Shown piece after piece: positions 16,296-24,279 of a stretch of 64,000 nucleotides of DNA. The stretch spans positions 1 to 64,000 of the forward strand of contig NZ_JAFFSU010000014.1 of the NCBI RefSeq assembly GCF_017948455.1, read 5' to 3'. This DNA is from Streptomyces sp. GESEQ-4 (GTDB taxonomy: Bacteria; Actinomycetota; Actinomycetes; Streptomycetales; Streptomycetaceae). Made by a program: the position numbers and the translations under genes. Position 1 is the first letter of the stretch; each line of letters begins with the position of its first letter. The notes below the pieces were generated by a model. It was given only the letters and a program-made list of their open reading frames with translations. It ran no database searches and had not been told where the DNA came from.

Positions 16296-17336
16296 ATGAC
16301 CACTGTTGCTGCATACGCCGCACCCGGCGCCAAGGCTCCGCTCGAGCGCACGACGATCGAGCGGCGCGCGGTCCGCGAATTCGATGTGCTGATCGACATC
16401 AAGTTCGCCGGTATCTGCCACTCGGACATCCATCAGGCCCGCGAGGGCTGGGGCGAGGCCATCTTCCCGATGGTGCCCGGCCACGAGATCGCCGGCATCG
16501 TCTCCGAGGTGGGCCCCGGTGTCACCAAGTACGCCGTCGGGGACCGCGTGGGCGTCGGCTGCCTCGTCGACTCCTGCCGTGAGTGCGACAGCTGCCAGGC
16601 CGGTCAGGAGCAGTACTGCACCGGCGGCAGCGTCGGCACGTACAACGCCATCGGCAAGGACGGCGAGCCCACCTACGGCGGCTACTCGGAGAAGGTCGTC
16701 GTCGACGAGAACTTCGTCGTCCGCATCCCCGACGGGCTGCAGCTCGACGAGGCCGCGCCGCTGCTGTGCGCCGGCATCACCACGTACTCCCCGCTCAAGC
16801 GCTGGAACGTCGGCCCCGGCAAGAAGGTCGCCGTCCTCGGCTTCGGCGGTCTCGGCCACATGGGCGTGAAGATCGCCCACGCGCTCGGTGCCGAGGTGAC
16901 CGTACTGTCCCAGTCGCTGCGTAAGCAGGAGGACGGCCTGAAGCTGGGCGCCGACCACTACTACGCCACCAGTGACCCGAAGACCTTCGAGGAGCTGAAG
17001 GGCACCTTCGACGTCATCCTGTCGACGGTCTCGGCCCCGCTGAACCTGGACGCGTACCTGTCCCTCCTGAAGTCCGAAGGCGCCTTCGTGAACGTCGGCG
17101 CACCCGAGGAGCCCGTCTCCCTCAACCTCTTCTCGGTGATCGGCGGCGGCAAGACCCTCGCCGGCTCCGCCATCGGCGGCATCCAGGAGACCCAGGAGAT
17201 GCTGGACTTCTGCGCCGAGCACGGCTTCGGCGCCGAGATCGAGCTGATCGACGCGGACCAGATCAACGACGCGTACGAGCGGGTGCTGGCGAGCGACGTC
17301 CGGTACCGGTTCGTGATCGACACGGCGACCATCTGA
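16296..17336 (+). CDS. Zinc-dependent NAD(P) alcohol dehydrogenase (YahK/CAD type)
   Basis: The 346-residue MDR enzyme has the catalytic zinc site C41-H-S-D and P-G-H63-E64, and the structural zinc cysteines C94, C97, C100 and C108. It also has the nucleotide motif G-F-G-G-L-G-H-M-G and an S-Q-S-L-R-K segment typical of NADPH preference. It should reduce aldehydes or oxidise alcohols in the cytoplasm; the fold matches the YahK/cinnamyl-alcohol dehydrogenase group. AGGAGA precedes the ATG. It is divergent from an MmyB-type regulator, which probably controls it, and is followed by a strong terminator. Confidence 0.93.
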   Translation: MTTVAAYAAPGAKAPLERTTIERRAVREFDVLIDIKFAGICHSDIHQAREGWGEAIFPMVPGHEIAGIVSEVGPGVTKYAVGDRVGVGCLVDSCRECDSCQAGQEQYCTGGSVGTYNAIGKDGEPTYGGYSEKVVVDENFVVRIPDGLQLDEAAPLLCAGITTYSPLKRWNVGPGKKVAVLGFGGLGHMGVKIAHALGAEVTVLSQSLRKQEDGLKLGADHYYATSDPKTFEELKGTFDVILSTVSAPLNLDAYLSLLKSEGAFVNVGAPEEPVSLNLFSVIGGGKTLAGSAIGGIQETQEMLDFCAEHGFGAEIELIDADQINDAYERVLASDVRYRFVIDTATI

Positions 17337-17367
17337 CGTCCGTCCGACGTCCATCCGCCCGGCTGAG

Positions 17368-17395
17368 GGCCCCGGAGCCGCATGGCTCCGGGGCC
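17368..17395 (+). terminator. Terminator hairpin after alcohol dehydrogenase
   Basis: A perfect 12-bp stem (17368-17379 with 17384-17395) with tetraloop GCAT is followed by TT, 31 bp after the dehydrogenase stop. Confidence 0.8.
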
Positions 17396-17489
17396 TTGGA
17401 CGCACTCGGCCCCACCGTAAGTGACCGCGGAGTATCTTGAGGGTGAGGTTGCGTGACGCTGTCTGAGGCTGCGTGAGGAGGCCCCCACG

Positions 17490-17873
17490 ATGACTGTCGA
17501 GCTGAACCACACCATCGTCGCCGCACACGACAAGAAGGCCTCGGCCCGGTTCCTCGCCGACATCCTGGGACTGGACGTCGGCCCGCAGTACGGCCCGTTC
17601 ATCCCCGTCGAGATCCCCAACGGCGTGACGCTCGACTACATGGACACATCCGGCGAGATCACACCCCAGCACTACGCGTTCCTGGTCTCCGAGGACGACT
17701 TCGACACGATCTTCGCCCGCATCCAGAACGCCGGCCTGACCCACTGGGCGGACCCGCACCACACCCGCCCCGGCGAGATCAACCACAACGACGGCGGCCG
17801 CGGCACCTACTTCGACGACCCCAACGGCCACAACCTGGAGATCATCACGCGGCCGTACGGGAGCGCGGGCTGA
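17490..17873 (+). CDS. VOC/glyoxalase-fold protein
   Basis: The 127-residue protein is a single VOC module (paired beta-alpha-beta-beta-beta units). It has H7 near the N-terminus, H-Y-A-F-L-V in the middle, and the metal-ligand segment Y-F-D-D-P-N-G-H-N-L-E at the end. The family includes glyoxalases, dioxygenases and antibiotic-binding proteins; here the reaction is unknown. GAGGAG before the ATG gives a clear start. It is convergent with a secreted protein gene 30 bp away. Confidence 0.88.
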   Translation: MTVELNHTIVAAHDKKASARFLADILGLDVGPQYGPFIPVEIPNGVTLDYMDTSGEITPQHYAFLVSEDDFDTIFARIQNAGLTHWADPHHTRPGEINHNDGGRGTYFDDPNGHNLEIITRPYGSAG

Positions 17874-17902
17874 GGCGTACGGCGGTGCCGACGCCGGTGC
17901 CG

Positions 17903-18841
17903 CTATGTGGCGTCGCCGAAGGTCCACACGGCGCGGACGCCCGGGCCGACGACGAGCGTCGACCGCCCGATCCGCTCTTCGTGCTGGTGCCCCACAGGCC
18001 GGTTGAGCGACATCTCGACCTGCCGCAGCCCTACGTGCTCGCGCGCGACGGCGTCGAACCGGATCGTGGTCCCGCCGCCCTTCGCCAGGACACCGCCGCC
18101 CGCCACCGGCCTGACCACGAAGCCGCCGGCCCGCAGCAGCGGCACCGTGGCGGCGAGATCGCGTGCGGTGACCGCGAGCCGGACCGAGGTCACATCGCGC
18201 ATCAGACGGTCGCGGTAGCCGTCGGACAGATAGCGCTCACGGCCGACGTCTCCGGGGTGCCCGGCCGGCTCGGTGTTGCTGCGCGGGTCGGCGAAGTACT
18301 CGGGCAGGTACTCCATCCCCCAGGCGCCGAAGGCGTCGTACTCGGTCGTCGTGAAGACGGCGTCGAACCACGGCACCGGTACGCCGTCCCCGAAGTCACG
18401 CGTCTGCCGGAACTCGACCGGCTCCGCGACGCCCTGCTCCCGCAACCGCTCGGTCACCGTCGCCAGATCCCCGGCCCGCTCCGTCGACACACCCATCCCG
18501 GCGGAGCCGAAGCTGCCGTCCTGGCCGGGCAGATCGCCCACCCCGAACAGTTCGAGATAGGTCTCGCGCCCCATCAGATAGCGACCGGTCCAGGTGACCC
18601 CGTCGGCACCGGTCGTCGTACGGACCTGGAAGTTGGCGAAGTCCCGCAGATAGGCCGAGTGCTCGATGGCATCGGCGGTCTCCCGGTCGAGCACCCCGTA
18701 GGCGTGGTTGTAGAACAGCAACTGCCGCTCTGCCCCTGGCCGGTCGGCCTCGGCCTGCGCCATCCCCGTACTCCCCTGGACCGCCGTCACAAGCGCCACG
18801 GCAAGCACCATCACCATCCGCACCATCCGGCGAAGCAGCAT
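17903..18841 (-). CDS. Secreted protein, DUF5829-like, function unknown
   Basis: The 312-residue product has a signal peptide (about 1-30) and a domain starting L-L-F-Y-N-H-A-Y-G-V-L-D. It includes paired segments that resemble a VOC-like fold (S-V-R-L-A-V-T-A-R-D-L and G-L-R-Q-V-E-M-S-L). I believe this corresponds to DUF5829, without certainty. It is exported and has no catalytic triad or lipobox. A TACGAT box ends about 7 nt before the ATG, which fits leaderless translation. Confidence 0.7.
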   Translation of the reverse strand: MLLRRMVRMVMVLAVALVTAVQGSTGMAQAEADRPGAERQLLFYNHAYGVLDRETADAIEHSAYLRDFANFQVRTTTGADGVTWTGRYLMGRETYLELFGVGDLPGQDGSFGSAGMGVSTERAGDLATVTERLREQGVAEPVEFRQTRDFGDGVPVPWFDAVFTTTEYDAFGAWGMEYLPEYFADPRSNTEPAGHPGDVGRERYLSDGYRDRLMRDVTSVRLAVTARDLAATVPLLRAGGFVVRPVAGGGVLAKGGGTTIRFDAVAREHVGLRQVEMSLNRPVGHQHEERIGRSTLVVGPGVRAVWTFGDAT

Positions 18842-18910
18842 GCGAGCGATCGTAGGCCGGAGCCTCGGCGTCCGCTGCGGCGCGGACGAAATCGCCGGGG
18901 GAGGGGGCCT

Positions 18911-19504
18911 TCAGCGCAGGTGCGCGATGAGGTCGTCTCCCGCCGGATACGACCGCTCCTCCGGCAGCCGTCGCGCCGCGGAGTCCAGGTCGCCGTTGCT
19001 GACAAGCGCGTGGATCTCGCGGGCGAGCGGAGTCACGTCGCGGATGGAGATCGTCCACTCGTCCGCGTAACGTCGTACGGCGTCACCGGAGAGCCCGAGT
19101 TGCAGTGAGCGGTGCGGCAGGGGCTGCAACTGCAGATCACGCTCGGGGTCCCACTGGACGCGGGCCGGCGCACCCTTCAACTGGCGTTGCCAGGCGCCGC
19201 GGTCGGCGTGCAGGCCACGTGTGTAACTCGACAGGCACGCATGGCGCAGGGCCCACTCGAAGCCATCGCGCGTGATCTCGACAGCGAGAACGGTTTCCTG
19301 CGCCGCCTTCGTGGCCCAGCCGCAGCGGTACATCATCCACAGGAACGACGGTTTGATCCACGTCATGCGGTCCCGCTTCCACGCGGTGGGGAAGCGGCCC
19401 TGGCGAACCGCGGGCATGCCGATCTCGGGGGAGTACGCCTGGTAGACGGTGATCGTGGTTGCCGTGTGGAGCGCGCGGATGCTGTGCTGCGGCGGTTCTT
19501 CCAT
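18911..19504 (-). CDS. DUF4291 family protein
   Basis: The 197-residue protein carries the DUF4291 hallmarks: I-T-V-Y-Q-A-Y-S-P-E-I-G near residue 18, then R-M-T-W-I-K-P-S-F-L-W-M-M-Y-R-C-G-W, then V-Q-W-D-P-E-R-D. It is cytosolic with no known activity; the conserved Trp/Arg-rich segment suggests nucleic-acid or nucleotide binding, which is speculation. The start at ATG 19504 keeps the conserved domain close to the N-terminus. It is divergent from msrA. Confidence 0.82.
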   Translation of the reverse strand: MEEPPQHSIRALHTATTITVYQAYSPEIGMPAVRQGRFPTAWKRDRMTWIKPSFLWMMYRCGWATKAAQETVLAVEITRDGFEWALRHACLSSYTRGLHADRGAWQRQLKGAPARVQWDPERDLQLQPLPHRSLQLGLSGDAVRRYADEWTISIRDVTPLAREIHALVSNGDLDSAARRLPEERSYPAGDDLIAHLR

Positions 19505-19691
19505 GCAGCACAGGGTGAGGCGGATGGCCCCACGTCGGCCATTGATTTTCCGGCTGCCGCGGGGCCGGTCGGACCGGTGCGGAATCGCTGGGAACTCTGC
19601 CGCGTTGAGGCGGGTGGGTAGGGGATGCCGGTGGTGTGCGCGCCGGGCTGCCGCCCGAGTGACCGAGCTGACCGATATGAGAGGGGTCGCA

Positions 19692-20204
19692 ATGGCTTCG
19701 CAGACGCAGAGGGCCGTGCTGGCGGGCGGATGCTTCTGGGGGATGCAGGACCTGATCCGCCGGCTCCCGGGCGTGACGGCGACCCGGGTCGGATACACCG
19801 GGGGAGACGTGCCGAACGCGACGTACCGCAACCATGGCACGCACGCGGAGGCCATCGAGATCCTTTTCGACCCCGAGAAGACCGACTTCCGCGCGCTCCT
19901 GGAGTTCTTCTTCCAGATCCACGACCCGAGCACCAAGAACCGCCAGGGCAACGACATCGGCCTCAGCTACCGCTCGGCGATCTACTACGTGGACGACGAG
20001 CAGAAGCGGATCGCCGAGGACACGATCGCGGACGTGGACGCCTCCGGGCTGTGGCCGGGCAAGGTCGTCACCGAGGTGGAGCCGGTCGGCCCCTTCTGGG
20101 AGGCCGAGCCCGAGCACCAGGACTACCTGGAGCGCTACCCCGACGGCTACACCTGCCACTTCCCGCGCCCGGGATGGCGGCTCCCGGCCCGCGCGGAGGG
20201 CTGA
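19692..20204 (+). CDS. msrA: Peptide methionine sulfoxide reductase A
   Basis: The 170-residue enzyme reduces methionine-S-sulfoxide in proteins using thioredoxin. The catalytic C14 lies in G-G-C-F-W-G. The usual glutamate two residues after the motif (GCFWGxE) is a glutamine here (G-M-Q19). Other MsrA motifs are present: V-G-Y-T-G-G, Y-R-N-H-G-T-H-A-E-A-I-E, F-F-Q-I-H-D-P and G-N-D-I-G-L-S-Y-R-S-A. GAGAGGGG lies just before ATG 19692; ATG 19677 is less likely. A standalone gene in the oxidative-stress repair group. Confidence 0.93.
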   Translation: MASQTQRAVLAGGCFWGMQDLIRRLPGVTATRVGYTGGDVPNATYRNHGTHAEAIEILFDPEKTDFRALLEFFFQIHDPSTKNRQGNDIGLSYRSAIYYVDDEQKRIAEDTIADVDASGLWPGKVVTEVEPVGPFWEAEPEHQDYLERYPDGYTCHFPRPGWRLPARAEG

Positions 20205-20244
20205 CCGCGCGAGGCGGCCAGGCGGCGGGCGGCCGGCGGCGGCT

Positions 20245-21363
20245 TCAGTGCGGCAGCGTCGCCGGGCTGCCGCCGTTCGCCTCGTAGCCCGCGACCGCCA
20301 GCGCGCGGTACACCGCGAACTCGGCCGCCGGGTCGGGGGACAGGGTCCAGGGCAGGGCGCCGATGTGGCCGTCGACGTGTATCAGCTGGTTCATGGCCTC
20401 CGCCCAGCGCTCGGAGCGGACCAGGAAGAAGACCAGAAGGTGGCGGACGTGGGCCAGCATCGGGTCGTCGGGGCGGGCCGCGTGGACGGCGAAGAGCGCG
20501 CCGTGGACCGCCTTCGTCACGACCTCGCTCTGGTAGAAGCCGCTGACCAGGTTCACCTCGGGCAGGTGCTCGAAGACCGCGAAGAGCGGCATCGCGGCCA
20601 GCAGTGATCCCCGCGGCGCCCGGGCCGCTGCCGCCTCCGCGAAGGACGTCGCCAGCTCGCGCGAGCCGTGCCACTTCTCGCACCAGTAGTGCAGGGCGGC
20701 GAGATGTGCCCCCATGTGGGCCGGCGCGCGGTCCAGGATCTTCAGCCAGAGCTGCTCGAACTCCGCCCGGGGATAGGCCAGTCCACGGGCCACCGACAGC
20801 TCGATGATGTACGGGATCGGGTCACCCGGAGCCAGCAGCGCGGCCTCGCCGCACGCCGCCTTCGCCTCCTCCATGATGATCCGGAACTCGTCCGTGCCGG
20901 GCGCCGACGTCCGCCACGCCTGCTGCACCAGGAACTCCGCGTGTACCGCCGCGCCGCCCGCGTCCTTGGGGGCCTCGGTCCGCCACACCCGCAGCCACTG
21001 CCCGCCCGGCGTCTCGCTGACCCCGCCCGGTCGCCGGCTGAGCTCCAGTGACGCGGCGCCCGCGAAGGCCTGCACGCGCTGCCAGCGCCGCTCGCCCTCC
21101 GCCTCCGTGCCCGCGAGGAGCTGCGCCGCCGCCCGGTAGTGCTGCGTGTGCTGCACCACGTCCAGGACGTCCAGCAGGTCCTGGTCGGGGCCGGGCAGGC
21201 GGATGTCCAGCTCCTCCTGCAGTACGAACCCGTAGTTCGCGGGGTCCGCGGCGTCCGGGTGGCCCGGCGCGACCAGCTCGATCCCGCCGCGCCTGCGCCG
21301 CAGGAAGGGCAGCAGCACGAAGCCGAGCAGCACGATCGCCATCAGGACCCAGATAATCTCCAT
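20245..21363 (-). CDS. Membrane-anchored conserved protein, function unknown
   Basis: The 372-residue product has one N-terminal membrane helix (I-W-V-L-M-A-I-V-L-L-G-F-V-L-L) and a basic stop (R-R-R-R). An all-helical cytosolic region rich in Ala, Leu and Trp follows. The repeated helical pairs with H-Y-W-C-E-K-W-H and E-R-W-A-E-A look TPR-like. I recognise no enzyme motif. ATG 21363 is chosen because the membrane segment begins there; upstream codons lie in a dispersed repeat. Confidence 0.7.
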   Translation of the reverse strand: MEIIWVLMAIVLLGFVLLPFLRRRRGGIELVAPGHPDAADPANYGFVLQEELDIRLPGPDQDLLDVLDVVQHTQHYRAAAQLLAGTEAEGERRWQRVQAFAGAASLELSRRPGGVSETPGGQWLRVWRTEAPKDAGGAAVHAEFLVQQAWRTSAPGTDEFRIIMEEAKAACGEAALLAPGDPIPYIIELSVARGLAYPRAEFEQLWLKILDRAPAHMGAHLAALHYWCEKWHGSRELATSFAEAAAARAPRGSLLAAMPLFAVFEHLPEVNLVSGFYQSEVVTKAVHGALFAVHAARPDDPMLAHVRHLLVFFLVRSERWAEAMNQLIHVDGHIGALPWTLSPDPAAEFAVYRALAVAGYEANGGSPATLPH

Positions 21364-21400
21364 GCCTCCAGCGTTCCAGACGCCGCCGACAATTGGCCAA

Positions 21401-21450
21401 CGCGCCCCTTTAGGGGCGCGGGGAACTGCGCGACCAGCCACAGACGGGCC
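21401..21450. repeat. Dispersed GCGCGGGGAACTGCGCGA element with hairpin
   Basis: In the divergent gap before metB, CGCGCCCCT-TT-AGGGGCGCG (21401-21420) forms a 9-bp hairpin. It is followed by the conserved core GGGAACTGCGCGACCAGCCA. Related copies lie near 12505, 47738, 52305 and 62807. Confidence 0.8.
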
Positions 21451-21497
21451 CGCAGACAACACACGGCATTCCAGCGGAGCGCTTAGGCTCGGTGCCC

Positions 21498-22655
21498 ATG
21501 AGCGACAGGCACATCAGTCAGCACTTCGAGACCCTCGCGATCCACGCGGGCAACACCGCCGATCCCCTCACCGGCGCGGTAGTCCCGCCGATCTACCAGG
21601 TCTCGACCTACAAGCAGGACGGCGTGGGCGGCCTGCGCGGCGGCTACGAGTACAGCCGCAGCGCCAACCCGACCAGGACCGCCCTGGAAGAGAACCTCGC
21701 CGCCCTGGAGGGCGGCCGCCGAGGCCTCGCGTTCGCGTCCGGACTGGCGGCCGAGGACTGCCTGTTGCGTACGCTGCTCAGCCCCGGCGATCACGTGGTC
21801 ATCCCCAACGACGCGTACGGCGGCACGTTCCGCCTCTTCGCCAAGGTGGTCTCCCGGTGGGGCGTGGAGTGGTCGGTCGCCGACACCAGCGACCCGGCGG
21901 CCGTACGAGCCGCGATCACCCCGAAGACCAAGGCCGTGTGGGTGGAGACCCCCTCCAACCCGCTCCTCGGTGTCACCGACATCGCCGCCGTCGCGCAGAT
22001 CGCCCATGACGCGGGCGCCCGGCTCGTCGTGGACAACACCTTCGCCACGCCCTATCTGCAGCAGCCGCTGTCGCTCGGCGCCGACGTCGTCGTGCACTCG
22101 CTGACCAAGTACATGGGCGGCCACTCGGATGTCGTCGGCGGCGCGCTGATCGTCGGCGACACCGACCTGGGCGACGAGCTGGCGTACCACCAGAACGCGA
22201 TGGGCGCGGTCGCCGGCCCCTTCGACGCGTGGCTGGTGCTGCGCGGCGCGAAGACGCTCCCGGTGCGCATGGACCGGCACAGCGAGAACGCCACCAAGGT
22301 CGCCGAGATGCTGACCCGGCACGCGCGCGTGACGCGCGTCCTCTACCCGGGCCTGGAGGACCACCCCGGTCATGAGGTCGCCGCCAAGCAGATGCGGGCG
22401 TTCGGCGGCATGGTCTCCTTCCAGGTCGACGGCGGCGAGGAGGCGGCCGTAGAGGTCTGCAACCGCGCCAAGGTGTTCACGCTCGGCGAGTCGCTGGGCG
22501 GCGTCGAGTCGCTGATCGAGCACCCGGGCCGGATGACACACGCGTCCGTCGCCGGTTCGGCCCTGGAGGTGCCCGCCGACCTCGTACGCCTCTCCGTGGG
22601 CATCGAGAACGTCGACGACCTCCTGGAGGACCTCCAGCAGGCGCTGGGCCGCTGA
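21498..22655 (+). CDS. metB: Cystathionine gamma-synthase
   Basis: The 385-residue PLP enzyme belongs to the Cys/Met metabolism family. It joins an activated homoserine to cysteine to make cystathionine for methionine synthesis; some actinobacterial members also run the gamma-lyase reaction. The motifs Y-E-Y-S-R-S-A-N-P-T, F-A-S-G-L-A-A, W-V-E-T-P-S-N-P and the PLP lysine in H-S-L-T-K-Y-M-G-G-H are all present. A TAGGCT box (21484-21489) ends 8 nt before ATG 21498 with no Shine-Dalgarno, which suggests leaderless translation. Length is normal. Confidence 0.92.
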   Translation: MSDRHISQHFETLAIHAGNTADPLTGAVVPPIYQVSTYKQDGVGGLRGGYEYSRSANPTRTALEENLAALEGGRRGLAFASGLAAEDCLLRTLLSPGDHVVIPNDAYGGTFRLFAKVVSRWGVEWSVADTSDPAAVRAAITPKTKAVWVETPSNPLLGVTDIAAVAQIAHDAGARLVVDNTFATPYLQQPLSLGADVVVHSLTKYMGGHSDVVGGALIVGDTDLGDELAYHQNAMGAVAGPFDAWLVLRGAKTLPVRMDRHSENATKVAEMLTRHARVTRVLYPGLEDHPGHEVAAKQMRAFGGMVSFQVDGGEEAAVEVCNRAKVFTLGESLGGVESLIEHPGRMTHASVAGSALEVPADLVRLSVGIENVDDLLEDLQQALGR

Positions 22656-22745
22656 GCGGGCTCGGTGCTGGTCCCGTGCGGTTCGGCAGCGCCCTGAAGG
22701 GGCGCGGGGCTGTATCAATGTGCGGCCCCACCCGCGGAGCGCCCC

Positions 22746-22994
22746 TCACCAGCCCGTGAGCGGTGGAGTCGTCTCAGACGGCGGCTCCACCCACGGGCGG
22801 GCGGTCAGAGACCACACCAGGAAGGCCACCGACGCCGCGAACAGCAGCAGCCACAGCAGCCGGCGGGCCGCTGTCCTGCGGCGCAGCATGCGGCCACCGC
22901 GGCGCACCGCCTCCGCATACAGGTCGGGCGGCACGGGCGGCGGGGTCTGCTCCAGGAGCTGCCGTACGAGGGCTTCGCGATCGGGCCGGTTCAT
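22746..22994 (-). CDS. Small membrane protein coupled to a sigma factor
   Basis: The 82-residue protein has an Arg/Asp-rich N-terminal helix (about 1-40), one membrane helix (L-L-W-L-L-L-F-A-A-S-V-A-F-L-V-W) and a short outer tail. Its ATG overlaps the TGA of the sigma-factor gene (22994-22991), so the two are translationally coupled. The size, topology and coupling fit a minimal anti-sigma or membrane tether, but it has no zinc-binding HxxxCxxC motif. Function is inferred only from context. Confidence 0.7.
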   Translation of the reverse strand: MNRPDREALVRQLLEQTPPPVPPDLYAEAVRRGGRMLRRRTAARRLLWLLLFAASVAFLVWSLTARPWVEPPSETTPPLTGW

Positions 22995-23494
22995 GACGGC
23001 GCCACCCCCGCTTCCACGATGGCCGGTGCCGGTCCCCGCGGCGGATGCAGCAGGGTCGTCGTCGCGCGGTTGCAGATCGCGCGGACCCGCTCGACGGACA
23101 GGCCGAGCAGGGCCGCCGTCTGCTCCTCGGCGACCCCCTCGTACAGCCTCAGCACCAGGATCAGCCGCTCCTGCGGCGAGAGCCGGGCCAGCGGGCTGCC
23201 GGGGTGCGGACGGGCGCGGCCGAGTCCGCCGTACTGGTGCCAGGCCGCGTGGGCGAACCGGGTCGCCAGGTACTGGCGGGTGCGGTCGTACGGGTCCTCG
23301 CCGCGCAGCCGGTCCCAGGAGGCGTAGGTGTGGGCGAGGGCCAGGGTGAGCAGGCGTCGCGCGCGCGGGTTGTCGCCCGGGGTCTCCGCCGTGAGGAGTG
23401 TGGCGGCATGCAGGAGCCGCCCTGCCGCGCCCGCCACGAACGCCTCGAACTCCCGGGCCCGGCGGGCGCCCTGCGACGCCTGCCGACTGCGCAC
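22991..23494 (-). CDS. ECF-like RNA polymerase sigma factor, small
   Basis: The 167-residue protein has a helical region-2-like part (about 10-90) and a clear region-4 helix-turn-helix with L-S-P-Q-E-R-L-I-L-V-L-R-L-Y-E-G and A-A-L-L-G-L-S-V-E-R-V-R. The region-2 part is divergent and lacks the usual D-x-x-Q-E motif, so it may be a sigma-like regulator. GTG 23494 is chosen because GGGAGG lies about 4 nt upstream; GTG 23497 is possible. It is coupled to the small membrane protein gene downstream. Confidence 0.72.
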   Translation of the reverse strand: MRSRQASQGARRAREFEAFVAGAAGRLLHAATLLTAETPGDNPRARRLLTLALAHTYASWDRLRGEDPYDRTRQYLATRFAHAAWHQYGGLGRARPHPGSPLARLSPQERLILVLRLYEGVAEEQTAALLGLSVERVRAICNRATTTLLHPPRGPAPAIVEAGVAPS

Positions 23495-23609
23495 CACGCC
23501 TCCCACCCCTGAGGAATGACGGGGTCCGGGCCGCGTACGGCGGACGAAGCCGGGTACGACGACTGGCCCCGGTCTCATATGAGGCCAGGGGTGGCCCCAC
23601 GGTCAAGAC

Positions 23610-24134
23610 TCAGGAGGCCGTCGGGGGCTCCGCGCCCGGCAGGCCCTGGGCGGCCATCCGCTCGGAGAGCGCGGTGTTGAAGCGGGTGAGGAGCGTGCAG
23701 AACGCCTCCCGCTCCTCCGGCGCCCAGTCGGCCGTCAGCTCGGCCATCAACTGACGCCGTGACGAGCGCACTTCCTCCAGCCGCGACAGCCCGCGCGGGG
23801 AGAGCTGGAGCACGACAGCCCGCCCGTCCTCCGGATGCGAGGTGCGCTTGACCAGCCCGGTGTCGACGAGCGGGGCCACCTGCCGGGTGACCGTGGACGA
23901 GTCGATCCCCATGCTCGCGGCGAGCGCCTTGACGCCCATCGGGCCTTCCTTGTCGAGGCGGTTGAGCAGCAGGTATGCGGCTCGGTCCATGGAATTGCGC
24001 ACCTGCCCGACGCCGCCGAGCCGGGTCTGTTCGGCACGGCGTGCGAACACCGCCACCTCGTGCTGCAGCGCGTCCAGGAGACCGCGGTCACCGACGGTCG
24101 TCATGTCCATCGACATTTCAGGTGTTGTGGGCAT
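23610..24134 (-). CDS. MarR family transcriptional regulator
   Basis: The 174-residue winged-helix protein has the MarR recognition region (M-G-V-K-A-L-A-A-S-M-G-I-D-S-S-T-V-T-R) and the wing (V-K-R-T-S-H-P-E-D-G-R-A-V). It would dimerise through its terminal helices and repress at a palindrome. It is divergent from the threonine ammonia-lyase gene (145-bp gap). The effector is unknown. Starts at 24116, 24110 or 24104 are also possible because several Met codons follow the chosen one. Confidence 0.88.
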   Translation of the reverse strand: MPTTPEMSMDMTTVGDRGLLDALQHEVAVFARRAEQTRLGGVGQVRNSMDRAAYLLLNRLDKEGPMGVKALAASMGIDSSTVTRQVAPLVDTGLVKRTSHPEDGRAVVLQLSPRGLSRLEEVRSSRRQLMAELTADWAPEEREAFCTLLTRFNTALSERMAAQGLPGAEPPTAS

Positions 24135-24279
24135 GGCCGGGGGCTCACTTCATGAAGGGGGTGCTGGATTGGGGGACAGGGTACGCGGCCGGGAGGCGGG
24201 CCGTACCGGCGCTGCGCAAACCGGTCTCGGAGGTTGGGCACAGCGGTGTCCGACGGATGTGAACTGCGATGCTTGAGTC

